A stretch of DNA of 44,866 bases from Pseudomonadota bacterium (GCA_022705135.1 JAKJFA010000005.1:6363-51228), one strand, 5' to 3'. Shown: positions 23,792-31,651, counted from the first letter of the stretch. The notes: a model not told the origin generated them from the letters alone. Program-made: numbers and translations.

Positions 23792-24202
23792 TTAGCCAAT
23801 TTTCCAGTTCAACTTTTTCCCACCCAAAACGTGAATGTGAAAGTGGTACACCGTTTGGCGTCCGGCCGGGTGCGTATTCATCACCAGACGAAACCCATCA
23901 TTTTCAATACCTTCTTGCTTGGCCACTTTTTTGGCCAGCGCAATCATCTCGGCGACCAGCTCCGGCGTAGCCTGTAACACGGTCGGCACTCGCTTCTTCG
24001 AGACAATCAGAACATGCACCGGCGCCTGCGGGTGCTTGTCTCGAATCGCGAAGGCATTTTCCGACTGGGCGACATAGCGATCCGGAGAAACATTTTCAAA
24101 CGGGCTCGGTTTGGAATACAACTTCGCCAGTTGTTCGGATGTCACTTCTGCCATTGCTGTGCCCGCTGTCAAAGCAAGGCAAATCAGGGAAATGAGTCGC
24201 AT
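23792..24202 (-). CDS. HIT family protein with an N-terminal signal peptide
   Basis: A 136-residue histidine-triad protein. The HIT motif HFHIHVLGG near residue 122 has all three histidines of H-x-H-x-H, and SENAFAIRDKHPQAPVHVLIV is the usual upstream strand region, so nucleotide hydrolase activity is plausible. Unusually, it starts MRLISLICLALTAGTAMAEV, a convincing Sec signal peptide with an A-M-A cleavage site, predicting a periplasmic location. HIT enzymes are normally cytosolic. AAAGGAAT five bases before the ATG at 24202 supports this start over an in-frame GTG at 24217. It sits between NIPSNAP and holB inside the tmk-holB operon. Confidence 0.87.
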   Translation of the reverse strand: MRLISLICLALTAGTAMAEVTSEQLAKLYSKPSPFENVSPDRYVAQSENAFAIRDKHPQAPVHVLIVSKKRVPTVLQATPELVAEMIALAKKVAKQEGIENDGFRLVMNTHPAGRQTVYHFHIHVLGGKKLNWKIG

Positions 24203-24213
24203 GGTAATTCCTT

Positions 24214-24519
24214 TCACTCAAAAACCGGGCGCATGAATGAACGCTCATAACTTAGAAAACAGCGGGTTTCCTGATAATAGCGCATGGCGGCCTGGCATTC
24301 CGGATCATCTGCAGCGGCCGCACGATAAGCTTCATACGCAGCGAGGGATGGAAACGAAAACAGGGCGATCGCAATGTTGTTCGGCCCCTCGTGCGGCAAA
24401 AAATAGCCGTGGTGCTTGCCGCCAAATTTCTCGACGAGCGGAATCCACATTTTGCCGTAGGTTTCAAATTCCTTCAGCTTGAAGGGATCAATGACGTAGC
24501 GAAGAGAGCAGGTGATCAT
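24214..24519 (-). CDS. NIPSNAP family protein
   Basis: A 101-residue protein matching the NIPSNAP fold (dimeric alpha+beta barrel): MITCSLRYVIDPFKLKEFETY at the start, GYFLPHEGPNNIAIALFSFPSLAAYEAYR in the middle (read in pieces) and an FLSYERSFMRPV end. Bacterial members have no firmly established function; some dimeric alpha-beta-barrel proteins are monooxygenases or bind small molecules. No metal or cofactor motif is visible. It lies 24 bp after tmk and 11 bp before the HIT gene, within the minus-strand operon. Confidence 0.85.
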   Translation of the reverse strand: MITCSLRYVIDPFKLKEFETYGKMWIPLVEKFGGKHHGYFLPHEGPNNIAIALFSFPSLAAYEAYRAAAADDPECQAAMRYYQETRCFLSYERSFMRPVFE

Positions 24520-24543
24520 CGGAATTTGCCTTGTTTAATATGT

Positions 24544-25161
24544 TTATTTTAAACAATTGGTTGTAATTATTTCCTCAAGTGTTTTGCGAATATCTTCCAG
24601 GCTGCGGTCGGCCTGAATCACCTGAATTCTGCCCGGATGTGTGGCGGCACGTTCGAGATAAGCGAGGCGCACGCGGTGATGAAAATCAGCCTTTTCCTGC
24701 TCGAAACGATCCAGACTGCGTTCGGTCAAGGCAATGCGTTCGCGCGCCACTTCCAGCGGCAGATCGAAAAGCAGCGTCAAGTCGGGCTGAATATGGCCAT
24801 GTACCCAATTTTCCAGCGTCAGGAGCTTGGCGCGATCCAGACCGCGCCCGCCGCCCTGATAGGCATAGGAGGCATCGGTAAACCGGTCGCACACTACCCA
24901 TTCGCCCCGCGCCAAGGCTGGCTCAATGAGCTGCGCCAGATGTTCGCGACGGGCGGCAAACATGAGCAGGGTTTCAGTTTCCAGGTGCATGGGTTCGGAA
25001 AGCAGCAACTGGCGCAACCGTTCGCCCAGCGGCGTGCCGCCCGGCTCGCGCGTGATGTGCACGATTTTGCCCTGCCCGCGCAGCCAGTCGGCCAGCCATT
25101 CGACGTGGCTGCTCTTGCCCGCCCCGTCGATGCCCTCAAAGGTGATGAATTTCCCTTTCAC
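24544..25161 (-). CDS. tmk: Thymidylate kinase
   Basis: A 205-residue dTMP kinase that makes dTDP in the cytosol. The P-loop [12 protein letters not shown] is at residues 8-19, the DRY-like motif appears as [18 protein letters not shown] near 90-108 and holds the family's substrate-binding residues, and the [14 protein letters not shown] segment lies near 40-53. Length and all motifs are normal. Its ATG overlaps the mltG stop by 4 bp (ATGA), so translation is coupled. Downstream are NIPSNAP and HIT genes, then holB. Confidence 0.97.
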   Translation of the reverse strand: MKGKFITFEGIDGAGKSSHVEWLADWLRGQGKIVHITREPGGTPLGERLRQLLLSEPMHLETETLLMFAARREHLAQLIEPALARGEWVVCDRFTDASYAYQGGGRGLDRAKLLTLENWVHGHIQPDLTLLFDLPLEVARERIALTERSLDRFEQEKADFHHRVRLAYLERAATHPGRIQVIQADRSLEDIRKTLEEIITTNCLK

Positions 25162-26153
25162 TTTCTTCCTTTCTGGTAACGGTTGACCGCCCGGTTATGT
25201 TCTTCCAGCGTGCGCGAGAACTGGCTGGTGCCATCGCCACGCGCCACGAAATAAAGGGCGTCGCTGTCGGCCGGATGCAGCGCGGCGCGCAGCGAAGCCA
25301 TGCTCGGCATGGCGATCGGCGTCGGCGGCAATCCGGAGCGCGTATAAGTGTTATACGGCGTATCCGTTTGCAGGTCACGCTTCCTGAGATTGCCGTCGAA
25401 ACGCTCGCCCATGCCGTAAATCACGGTCGGGTCGGTTTGCAGCAACATGCCCAGACGCAGGCGATTGACAAAGACCGCCGCCACCAGCGTCCGGTCGGCA
25501 TCGCGGCCGGTTTCCTTCTCGACGATGGAAGCCATGATGAGGGCTTGATACGGCGTCTTGTAGGGCAAGCCAGCAGCGCGCTGATCCCATTCCGCTTCCA
25601 GCCGGCGTTTGGCCGTGCGGTGGGCGCGCGCCAGCACGTCCAGATCGCTGGAGTGTTTATCAAAAAGATAGGTATCGGGGAAAAGCAGGCCTTCAAGGCG
25701 CGGCGCATCGATTTTCAGGCGCGCCAGAATATCGGCTTCGGCCATGCCGCGGCTGTCGTGCTTCAATTCCGGATGGGCATCAAGCCGCTCGCGCCATTGG
25801 CGGAACGTCCAGCCCTCCAGCAAGGTGATTTCGGCCTGGGTGACGTCGCCACTGGTTAATTTTCTCAGGAGTTCGAGCGGGGTGATTTCCTTGGTAATGG
25901 CGTAACTGCCTGCCTTGACCGAGGATTCGACGCGCATGGCCTTGGCCAGCAGCACCAAGTAAGTCGGATCAAGCTCGATCCCTGCTGCCATGACCTGTCC
26001 GGCAATCGAGCGCAGCCCGCTCCCTGGCAGGACACGGAATTCGACTGGCGCGGCACGCAACTTGAGCGGCGTATTGGCCCACCACCAGGACAGGCCGACC
26101 AATGCCGCCAGAACCAGCAGGCAAAGAAAAAAGAGGCGGCGAAGAATGCGCAT
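25158..26153 (-). CDS. mltG: Endolytic murein transglycosylase MltG
   Basis: A 331-residue YceG/MltG protein that cleaves nascent glycan strands at the inner membrane. It has one N-terminal transmembrane segment ([20 protein letters not shown], about residues 7-26), a LysM-like region with [16 protein letters not shown], and the catalytic domain containing [13 protein letters not shown], whose Glu is the catalytic residue, and [10 protein letters not shown]. The C-terminal [20 protein letters not shown] is typical. It starts the eight-gene minus-strand operon and is divergent from ygfZ. A strong ribosome-binding site is not obvious. Confidence 0.95.
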   Translation of the reverse strand: MRILRRLFFLCLLVLAALVGLSWWWANTPLKLRAAPVEFRVLPGSGLRSIAGQVMAAGIELDPTYLVLLAKAMRVESSVKAGSYAITKEITPLELLRKLTSGDVTQAEITLLEGWTFRQWRERLDAHPELKHDSRGMAEADILARLKIDAPRLEGLLFPDTYLFDKHSSDLDVLARAHRTAKRRLEAEWDQRAAGLPYKTPYQALIMASIVEKETGRDADRTLVAAVFVNRLRLGMLLQTDPTVIYGMGERFDGNLRKRDLQTDTPYNTYTRSGLPPTPIAMPSMASLRAALHPADSDALYFVARGDGTSQFSRTLEEHNRAVNRYQKGRK

Positions 26154-26191
26154 AGTGCTGGGGTTAGGGCAGGCCAGGGAGTAGAACGCGC

Positions 26192-26199
26192 ATTATAAT
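26192..26199. promoter_or_regulatory. Overlapping divergent -10 boxes between mltG and ygfZ
   Basis: ATTATAAT contains TATAAT on the plus strand (26194-26199, toward ygfZ) and TATAAT on the minus strand (26197-26192, toward mltG). The -35 regions at 17 bp are weak on both sides. Polymerase could bind in only one direction at a time. Confidence 0.5.
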
Positions 26200-26226
26200 C
26201 GTGAGACTTCCCCCGGAGAGAACGGC

Positions 26227-27261
26227 ATGAACCCAAACTGGCAGAGTTTCCTGACCGCCACAGGCGCGCGCTTGACCCTGGAAGGCACCGAGGTGGCCGA
26301 TTTCGGCAATGCTGCCGACGAACTGCAGGCAGCCCGCTCCGCCACAGTTCTAGCACCGCTCACTCATCTTGGTCTGATGGGCTGCGGCGGCGAGGACGCC
26401 TGTACTTTTCTGCACAACCAGTTGAGCAGCGATATCAAGCACCTCGGCATGGAACAGGCGCAGCATGCCGCCTGGTGCACTCCGCAGGGTCGCATGCTGG
26501 CGAGTTTCGTCGTCTGGCGGCAGGACGAAGGCTATCAACTCGCCCTGGCCTCCGATCTGGTGGCGCCCATCCTCAAGCGCTTGCAAAAATACGTCATGCG
26601 CTCCAGGGTCACGCTCGTCGATCTGGACGCAGAGCGGGTTTTGCTCGGCATTGCCGGCCCCGAAGCCGAAGCAGCGCTGGCGGCGGCTGGTTTGGTCGCG
26701 CCGGCGGAAGTCATGGCCCGCACGGATGCGGCAGGCGTGACCGTCATTCGGCTCGATAATGGCGTTGAAGGCGGGCGTTTTCTTCTTGCCCTTGGGGCTG
26801 GCAAAGCCGCGCAACTATGGCCGCTACTGGCCGCAAAAGCCCGTCCTGTCGGCGTTCCCGCCTGGCGCTGGCTCGATGTGGCCGCCGCCCTGCCCTGGAT
26901 TTCCGCCGCCACTTGCGAACAATTCGTGCCACAAATGGCCGATTTCGAGCAGATCGGCGGCGTCAGTTTCCACAAGGGTTGCTATCCGGGCCAGGAAATC
27001 GTTGCCCGCACCCGCTATCTTGGCAAGGTCAAGCGCCATCTCTTCCGTGTGGCCAGCCCGGTTCCGCTACAGGCCGGCGACAACCTGCATTCGCCGGAAC
27101 ACCCCGAACAGGCCATCGGCAAGATCGTCAGCGCCGCGCCAGCGCCGGAAGGTGGTTATGCCGCCCTGGCCGTCATCCTCTCCAGCTATGCGGAAAACGC
27201 ACATGTCGGCAGCGAAGACGGGCCGTTGATCCAGGCAACCGCAGTCAATCCATGTGCCTGA
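26227..27261 (+). CDS. ygfZ: tRNA-modifying/iron-sulfur protein YgfZ
   Basis: A 344-residue folate-binding YgfZ protein, which supports assembly or repair of certain iron-sulfur enzymes such as MiaB. The signature KGCYPGQEIVARTRY near residue 251 contains the essential Cys and matches K-G-C-[FY]-x-G-Q-E. The N-terminal half (FLHNQLSSDIKHL, CTPQGRMLASF) is the GcvT-like tetrahydrofolate-binding fold. CCGGAGAG six to seven bases before the ATG is a good ribosome-binding site. Its last 10 bp overlap the NRDE gene. Divergence from mltG is common in betaproteobacteria. Confidence 0.95.
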   Translation: MNPNWQSFLTATGARLTLEGTEVADFGNAADELQAARSATVLAPLTHLGLMGCGGEDACTFLHNQLSSDIKHLGMEQAQHAAWCTPQGRMLASFVVWRQDEGYQLALASDLVAPILKRLQKYVMRSRVTLVDLDAERVLLGIAGPEAEAALAAAGLVAPAEVMARTDAAGVTVIRLDNGVEGGRFLLALGAGKAAQLWPLLAAKARPVGVPAWRWLDVAAALPWISAATCEQFVPQMADFEQIGGVSFHKGCYPGQEIVARTRYLGKVKRHLFRVASPVPLQAGDNLHSPEHPEQAIGKIVSAAPAPEGGYAALAVILSSYAENAHVGSEDGPLIQATAVNPCA

Positions 27262-28130
27262 TCGTCGTCGCCTGGCAGGCACATCCTGATTTTCCGCTGG
27301 TGGTCGCCGCCAACCGGGATGAATTTTACGAGCGCCCGACGCAGGATGCCGAGCCCTGGCCGGAAGCGCCGCACATCATCGCCGGCCGTGATCTGCAGGC
27401 CGGCGGCACCTGGATGGGCATCAGCACGAGTTCCACCACAAGACGCTTTGCCGCCATCACCAACGTGCGCGAACCCGGCGTGCCCAAGGGAGAGTTGTCA
27501 CGGGGCGGCCTGACGCGCGACTTTCTGCTTGGCGATCAGAGCGCCGAAACCTTTCTCGCCGGCATCGATAACAGCCGTTACTCCGGTTACAACCTGCTCT
27601 TGAGCGATGGCCGCGAATTCTGGTATCAATCCAACAGGCATGGTCTTGAAATGAAAACACCGGCCATGAAAGCCATGCCTGTTTCCCTCTCCCCCGCCCC
27701 CTCTCCCGCCGCAAGCGGGCGAGGGGAGATTCGAGCGCCGCTGCGCGACGCGCATAACATTTGCGACGGCGGCCCGCGATGCCTAAAACCCGGCATCTAC
27801 GCCGTTTCCAATCATCTGCTCGACACGCCCTGGCCCAAGCTGGTTTCGGCCCGGTCGCGTTTTGCTGCTGCCTTGCCCAAGTTACCGGAGCGCGAGGATT
27901 TGTTTGCCATTCTCGCTGATGACGAGATTGTCCCCGATCACGAGTTGCCGCAAACCGGCGTACCCCTCGACTGGGAACGCCTGCTGTCGGCCATCTTCGT
28001 CAAGTCCGACGACTACGGCACCCGCGCCTCAACCGTACTGGTTTGCGACAAGAACGGGGGAGTCAAACTGGAAGAACGCCGCTTCGGGGTGCGCGGCGCT
28101 CCATTGGGGAAAGCCCAGTTCCAAGGCTAA
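27252..28130 (+). CDS. NRDE (TANGO2-like) family protein with an in-frame repeat insertion
   Basis: A 292-residue protein; relatives are about 250. It starts MCLIVVAW with Cys2, and AANRDEFYERPT at residues 19-30 is the Asn-Arg-Asp-Glu motif that names the family. The C-terminal YAVSNHLLDTPWPK and DYGTRASTVL are also conserved. Function is uncertain; the TANGO2 group has been linked to haem or lipid handling. Residues about 134-177 are extra: they are encoded by a GC-rich palindromic repeat (27690-27730) plus flanking sequence that stays in frame. The ATG at 27252 overlaps ygfZ by 10 bp. Confidence 0.88.
   Translation: MCLIVVAWQAHPDFPLVVAANRDEFYERPTQDAEPWPEAPHIIAGRDLQAGGTWMGISTSSTTRRFAAITNVREPGVPKGELSRGGLTRDFLLGDQSAETFLAGIDNSRYSGYNLLLSDGREFWYQSNRHGLEMKTPAMKAMPVSLSPAPSPAASGRGEIRAPLRDAHNICDGGPRCLKPGIYAVSNHLLDTPWPKLVSARSRFAAALPKLPEREDLFAILADDEIVPDHELPQTGVPLDWERLLSAIFVKSDDYGTRASTVLVCDKNGGVKLEERRFGVRGAPLGKAQFQG
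27690..27730. repeat. GC-rich palindromic repeat inside the NRDE gene
   Basis: CCCCTC-T-CCCGC at 27698-27709 pairs with GCGGG-C-GAGGGG at 27715-27726, one mismatch, with a 5-nt loop. A C-rich run precedes it. The layout resembles the intergenic CCCTCTCCC...GGGAGAGGG palindromes common in proteobacterial genomes, but here it is translated as residues 145-160. Confidence 0.65.
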
Positions 28131-28198
28131 ATCGGGAATCCGAAATTCATGGTGCAGCGCAAAATACAGAACGTTCGCTGTGAAATGAATATTTCAGC

Positions 28199-28219
28199 CG
28201 GGGTCTCAGTTCGACCCCG
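28199..28219. repeat. Small hairpin downstream of the NRDE gene
   Basis: CGGGGTC and GACCCCG are separated by 7 nt, about 70 bp after the NRDE stop. There is no T tract. It may act as a weak terminator; otherwise this 190-bp intergenic region holds nothing I recognise. Confidence 0.35.
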
Positions 28220-28318
28220 AATAGACGGGGCAACGGCAGGTTTACTGAGCGAAGCAGTCGTGCAACATGGTGCCTGAATGCGATCTGCTAGGCCATAGAA
28301 ACCATTCGGCCACACTGC

Positions 28319-28651
28319 TCAGTTAGGCGGGTGATCGGAGGAATCGCCTGAGGAGTTGGTTGTGTTGGGGCATTTTTTGGTGTCCGTGGTCGCAAATTTC
28401 TTCCACTGTCCTTGACAACGAGTTGTAGTTGGAGCAAGTCGGCCGGATTCTTCGATCTTTTGAGGCGATTGGGACACCGCCTCATGTCTGCGGTCACGAT
28501 AAGGGCCGCCAGCCGTGGCCCCTGCTGCCACAGGGCGGGCAACACATCCTTTGGGTACGCCATCGGCCTTGCAATAATCGACAGCGCCCACGGGCAGGGT
28601 GGCAAAACCCAAACTCAAGACCAGCATTGAAACCATGAATTGATGGTTCAT
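28319..28651 (-). CDS. Small secreted protein of unknown function
   Basis: A 110-residue protein with a signal peptide (MNHQFMVSMLVLSLGFATLPVGA) followed by VDYCKADGVPKGCVARP, so two cysteines lie 8 residues apart just after cleavage. The rest is low in hydrophobics and rich in Lys, Thr, Ser and Pro, with another Cys pair (TTTRCQG, TKKCPNT). The YCxxxGxPxGCVxRP pattern resembles short secreted proteins I associate with Rhodocyclaceae, from memory only. Two adjacent ATGs (28654, 28651) follow GGGGAG; the second has the better spacing of five. Function unknown. Confidence 0.6.
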   Translation of the reverse strand: MNHQFMVSMLVLSLGFATLPVGAVDYCKADGVPKGCVARPVAAGATAGGPYRDRRHEAVSQSPQKIEESGRLAPTTTRCQGQWKKFATTDTKKCPNTTNSSGDSSDHPPN

Positions 28652-28864
28652 CATTTCTCCCCTACAGGCAAATTTGAAGAATAACAATTCCAATAGAAAA
28701 CTGTCTTGTCCCTGCCGTTGTAGCCAGCGCATGAACAGCCCTTCATTCGTCTGGCCTGGAGCGAAGGTTGCGGACAGGTACTGGCCGAACTCAGACAGAT
28801 TGACTCAATTTTAGACTCGCTGATGCACTGCACAAAATAATTTCTGTTACGGAGTTCAACGAAC

Positions 28865-28890
28865 GTGACCCCGGCTTGCGCCGGGGTGAC
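28865..28890. repeat. REP-like palindrome
   Basis: ACCCCGGC-TTGC-GCCGGGGT forms a perfect 8-bp stem within GTGACC...GGGTGAC. Read on the minus strand it resembles the element at 31603-31629, suggesting one repeat family in opposite orientations. It lies just downstream of the old yellow enzyme gene. Confidence 0.65.
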
Positions 28891-28907
28891 AAATTCATCG
28901 GATATTT

Positions 28908-29987
28908 CTAGACAGTCAAAAACGGGTAATCGGTATAACCCTTTTCCTCGCCGACGTAGAGTTTGCTGTAATCCGGCTGGTTGAGCGGCGCGCCGCGCCG
29001 GAAGCGTTCAACCAAATCAGGATTGGCCAGCAACAGGCGGCCGTAGGCAATAGCATCCGCCGCTCCGCTTTCAACCGCTTTCTGCCCGCTGGCAAAGTCA
29101 AAGCCATTGTTGAGGATCAGGTTGCCGGAATAAAGTGCCCGCAACTGAGCATAATCGAACGGCAGCCACCGCTCCTGCGGTTCACCACCTGTCCCCTGCA
29201 GAATATCGAGGAAGGCCAGTTTCAGCGGATTCAACTGGCTGACGATGGTGTTGAAGGTTTCCTGCGGTGCGGCATCGCTGATGTCGTTGAAGGTTGTCAC
29301 CGGCGACAAGCGCAGGCCGACGCGGTCGTTACCAATGGCGGCACCAATGGCCGCCAGAATTTCCAGCAGCAGGCGGGTACGATTTTCCTTGCTGCCGCCA
29401 TAGGCATCGGTGCGCTGGTTGGTCGAAGAACGCAGGAATTGGTCGAGCAGATAGCCATTGCCGGCATGCACTTCCACCCCATCAAAACCGGCGGCAATGC
29501 CGTTTTGCGCCGCCTGCACATACGTGGCGATCAGGCCGGGAATTTCAGCGGTTTCCAGCGCACGCGGCGTGACAAACTCCTTCATGCCGGTATAGGTGAA
29601 GGTCTGCCCTGCCGGACGAATGGCCGAAGGCGCCACCGGCAGGGCGTTCCCCGGTTGCATGTCAGGATGCGAGATGCGGCCGGTGTGCCACAACTGCACG
29701 ACAATTTTGCCGCCAGCAGCGTGCACCGCCGCCGTGACCACTTTCCAGCCCTCGATCTGTTCCGGCGTATGAATTCCGGGGGTGCGCGGGTAGCCATGTG
29801 CCTGCGGCGAAATCGGCGTGCCCTCGCTAATAATGAGGCCTGCCGTTGCCCGCTGCCGGTAATACTCGGCCATCAGCGGTGTCGGCACATTGCCGGCCCC
29901 GGCACGATTGCGCGTCAGCGGCGACATCACGATACGGTTGGCCATTTCGATAGCGCCAAACTTGGCAGGGGTGAACAGGTCGGTCAT
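28908..29987 (-). CDS. Old yellow enzyme (NADH:flavin oxidoreductase, NemA-like)
   Basis: A 359-residue FMN enzyme of the old yellow enzyme family, which reduces activated C=C bonds and nitro compounds such as N-ethylmaleimide. It starts MTDLFTPAKFGAIEMANRIVMSPLTRNRA (in pieces), typical of the NemA/XenB class. QLWHTGRISHPDM holds the HTGR flavin contact. VEVHAGNGYLLDQFLR holds the His and Asn substrate-binding pair, where relatives often have HAAN. TDAYGGSKENR is also conserved, and AIAYGRLLLANPDLVERF ends the barrel. CAGGAG lies seven bases before the ATG at 29987. It is divergent from the Nudix gene. Confidence 0.94.
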   Translation of the reverse strand: MTDLFTPAKFGAIEMANRIVMSPLTRNRAGAGNVPTPLMAEYYRQRATAGLIISEGTPISPQAHGYPRTPGIHTPEQIEGWKVVTAAVHAAGGKIVVQLWHTGRISHPDMQPGNALPVAPSAIRPAGQTFTYTGMKEFVTPRALETAEIPGLIATYVQAAQNGIAAGFDGVEVHAGNGYLLDQFLRSSTNQRTDAYGGSKENRTRLLLEILAAIGAAIGNDRVGLRLSPVTTFNDISDAAPQETFNTIVSQLNPLKLAFLDILQGTGGEPQERWLPFDYAQLRALYSGNLILNNGFDFASGQKAVESGAADAIAYGRLLLANPDLVERFRRGAPLNQPDYSKLYVGEEKGYTDYPFLTV

Positions 29988-30038
29988 GGCAGAACTCCTG
30001 GGCGAAATTGATAACACCTGTTCAGGGTAGCGCATTTT

Positions 30039-30068
30039 TTGCCGAAATAAACGGTGGGCGACTAGAAT
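30039..30068 (+). promoter_or_regulatory. Candidate promoter of the Nudix gene
   Basis: TTGCCG at 30039-30044 and TAGAAT at 30063-30068 are 18 bp apart. The -10 ends only 6 bp before the ATG at 30075, so transcription from it would give a leaderless or nearly leaderless mRNA. Confidence 0.4.
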
Positions 30069-30074
30069 GTCCGG

Positions 30075-30626
30075 ATGAACTTCTGCCCACAATGCGGCCA
30101 AGCGCTGCAGGAGCGCATCATCGACGGCCAGCCCCGCAAATGCTGTCCGGCCGAGGGGTGTGGCTTTGTTGCCTGGAATAACCCAACCCCGGTCATTGCC
30201 GTACTCGTCGAATATGAGGGCAAGGTGCTGCTGGCACGCAATGCGGCGTGGCCGGAAGGCCTATTTTCGGTCATTACCGGTTATCTTGAAGCCGGCGAAA
30301 CGCCGGAAGAATGCGCCTTGCGCGAACTGGGCGAAGAATTGGGCTTGTCCGGCCGCATCGTCGCCACCATCGGCCACTACGCTTTCACGCAGAAAAACCA
30401 GTTGATCCTGGCCTTTCATATCGAAGCCGAAGGCGAAATCAAACTCAATGAGGAGTTGATTGAGTTCCGGCTGGTGGCGAAGGAAAAGCTCAAACCCTGG
30501 AATTTCGGCACCGGCCTCGCCGTGCACGACTGGCTGGTCAGTCAGGGGCTTCCTGCTGAGCTTTACCCATTTCAGACTTCTTCGCTCAAAACGCTTGAAA
30601 GCGACCTCTCAGGAGAAGAAAAATGA
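30075..30626 (+). CDS. Nudix hydrolase with N-terminal zinc ribbon
   Basis: A 183-residue protein that probably hydrolyses a nucleoside diphosphate derivative. MNFCPQCGQAL and CCPAEGC supply a four-cysteine zinc ribbon in the first 35 residues, as in NudC-type NADH pyrophosphatases. The Nudix box GYLEAGETPEECALRELGEELGL (in pieces, about residues 74-96) fits G-x5-E-x7-REUxEExGU exactly, with the metal-binding Glu residues. It is shorter than full NudC and lacks its N-terminal domain, so the substrate is uncertain. It overlaps the next gene by 4 bp (ATGA). Confidence 0.92.
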   Translation: MNFCPQCGQALQERIIDGQPRKCCPAEGCGFVAWNNPTPVIAVLVEYEGKVLLARNAAWPEGLFSVITGYLEAGETPEECALRELGEELGLSGRIVATIGHYAFTQKNQLILAFHIEAEGEIKLNEELIEFRLVAKEKLKPWNFGTGLAVHDWLVSQGLPAELYPFQTSSLKTLESDLSGEEK

Positions 30627-31078
30627 AATCTTCGCTTTTTCGCAAGAGCTTGGCATTGGCAAGCGCCCTGCTTCTCTTTTTCCTGGCTTCGATCACTCTG
30701 GCGGCCGATGTGGCCAGCGACGTGGAGAAAATCCTCATCGACATCCGGCAGGATCAGCCTGTTCCCAAGCTCGACTATCTGAAAAAGGCAGCGCCCATCA
30801 ATGCCGACAGCGCCTACTACCAGGGCAATTACAAGGGGATCGAGATTGCCGTCGAAGCCCACCCCAACAGCAACAAAGTGGCTTCCATCCTGCTGAAAAT
30901 TACCGGCGCGGATCAGACCCGCGCCATCCTGCCCGCAGTCAGCCGCGCTATCGGCAAGCCGCATCACAGCAGCCCAAAGAATTCGCAGTATTCCTGGACA
31001 TGGAAAAAGTACCGCACTGGCTCGCTGCATTACGATGCCGGTGAGCGCCTGACCATTGTGTCCTTGTTTTATCAGTAA
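30623..31078 (+). CDS. Secreted protein of unknown function
   Basis: A 151-residue protein with a signal peptide (basic MKSSLFRK, then a hydrophobic run, cleavage near residue 27 at LA-AD). The mature part has no cysteines and is rich in charged residues, with YYQGNYKGIEIAVEAHPNS and YSWTWKKYRTGSLHYDAGERLT as the most distinctive stretches. No domain is recognised. It starts inside the Nudix stop codon, so the two are translationally coupled, and it is preceded by an AGGAGAAGAAA ribosome-binding site. Confidence 0.72.
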   Translation: MKSSLFRKSLALASALLLFFLASITLAADVASDVEKILIDIRQDQPVPKLDYLKKAAPINADSAYYQGNYKGIEIAVEAHPNSNKVASILLKITGADQTRAILPAVSRAIGKPHHSSPKNSQYSWTWKKYRTGSLHYDAGERLTIVSLFYQ

Positions 31079-31101
31079 GCGCGCATGCAACGCAGACACT
31101 A

Positions 31102-31329
31102 ATGCGCATCATCCTTCTGGTTCTTGCACTCGGCGCCTTGCTCCTTGGCTGTTTACTCACGGCAATAGGGGCATTCCTGCTCACTGATCCGAATGAGCTG
31201 ATGTTCGGCCTGCCTTATATTTTTCTGTTGCCCGGCATCCCGTTACTGATCCTCGGCAGTTTGGGCCTCTGGCTCAGCCATCGCCTCACTCGCTCACACG
31301 CAAACCCTCAAGGAGACCCTTATGACTGA
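31102..31329 (+). CDS. Small two-helix membrane protein
   Basis: A 75-residue protein with two hydrophobic helices (IILLVLALGALLLGCLLTAIGAFLL and FGLPYIFLLPGIPLLILGSLGLWL, each read across its span) joined by a short DPNE loop, and a basic, polar tail. No family is recognised. No clear ribosome-binding site precedes it, but it lies 23 bp after the secreted protein and overlaps the CDGSH gene by 8 bp, which supports it being a real member of the cluster. Confidence 0.6.
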   Translation: MRIILLVLALGALLLGCLLTAIGAFLLTDPNELMFGLPYIFLLPGIPLLILGSLGLWLSHRLTRSHANPQGDPYD

Positions 31330-31573
31330 TCCCGTCATCGCGCAAAAAGCCCCCTACCCCGTCAGTGTCGAAGCCGGCAAAAGCTACTGGTGGTGTGCCT
31401 GCGGCAAAAGCCAAAAACAGCCTTTATGCGACGGCAGCCACAAAGGCACTGGCCTCAAGCCCGTTGAATACAAAGCGGAAAAATCGGGAACCGTCTATTT
31501 CTGTGGCTGCAAACACAGCAAGAACGGCTGCCTGTGCGACGGCAGCCATAAGACGCTTGAACTTGGTAGATAG
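31322..31573 (+). CDS. Tandem CDGSH iron-sulfur protein
   Basis: An 83-residue protein with two CDGSH-type motifs. The first is CACGKSQKQPLCDGSH (residues about 25-40) and the second is CGCKHSKNGCLCDGSH (about 62-77). Each provides three Cys and one His, the ligands of a mitoNEET-type 2Fe-2S cluster. With two motifs in one chain it resembles the Miner2-like class, which holds two clusters per monomer. The role is probably redox or cluster transfer; the partner is unknown. AAGGAG lies eight bases before the ATG. It overlaps the membrane-protein gene by 8 bp. Confidence 0.93.
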   Translation: MTDPVIAQKAPYPVSVEAGKSYWWCACGKSQKQPLCDGSHKGTGLKPVEYKAEKSGTVYFCGCKHSKNGCLCDGSHKTLELGR

Positions 31574-31602
31574 TCACAATGAAGTGGAACAATAAAAGCA
31601 TC

Positions 31603-31629
31603 GTCACACCGGCACAAGCCGGTGTGCCG
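31603..31629. repeat. REP-like palindrome
   Basis: CACACCGGC-ACAA-GCCGGTGTG is a perfect 9-bp stem. It resembles the reverse complement of the palindrome at 28865-28890. It lies 30 bp after the CDGSH stop and could help terminate that transcript. Confidence 0.65.
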
Positions 31630-31651
31630 GTGAATGACAATCCGATCAAGC

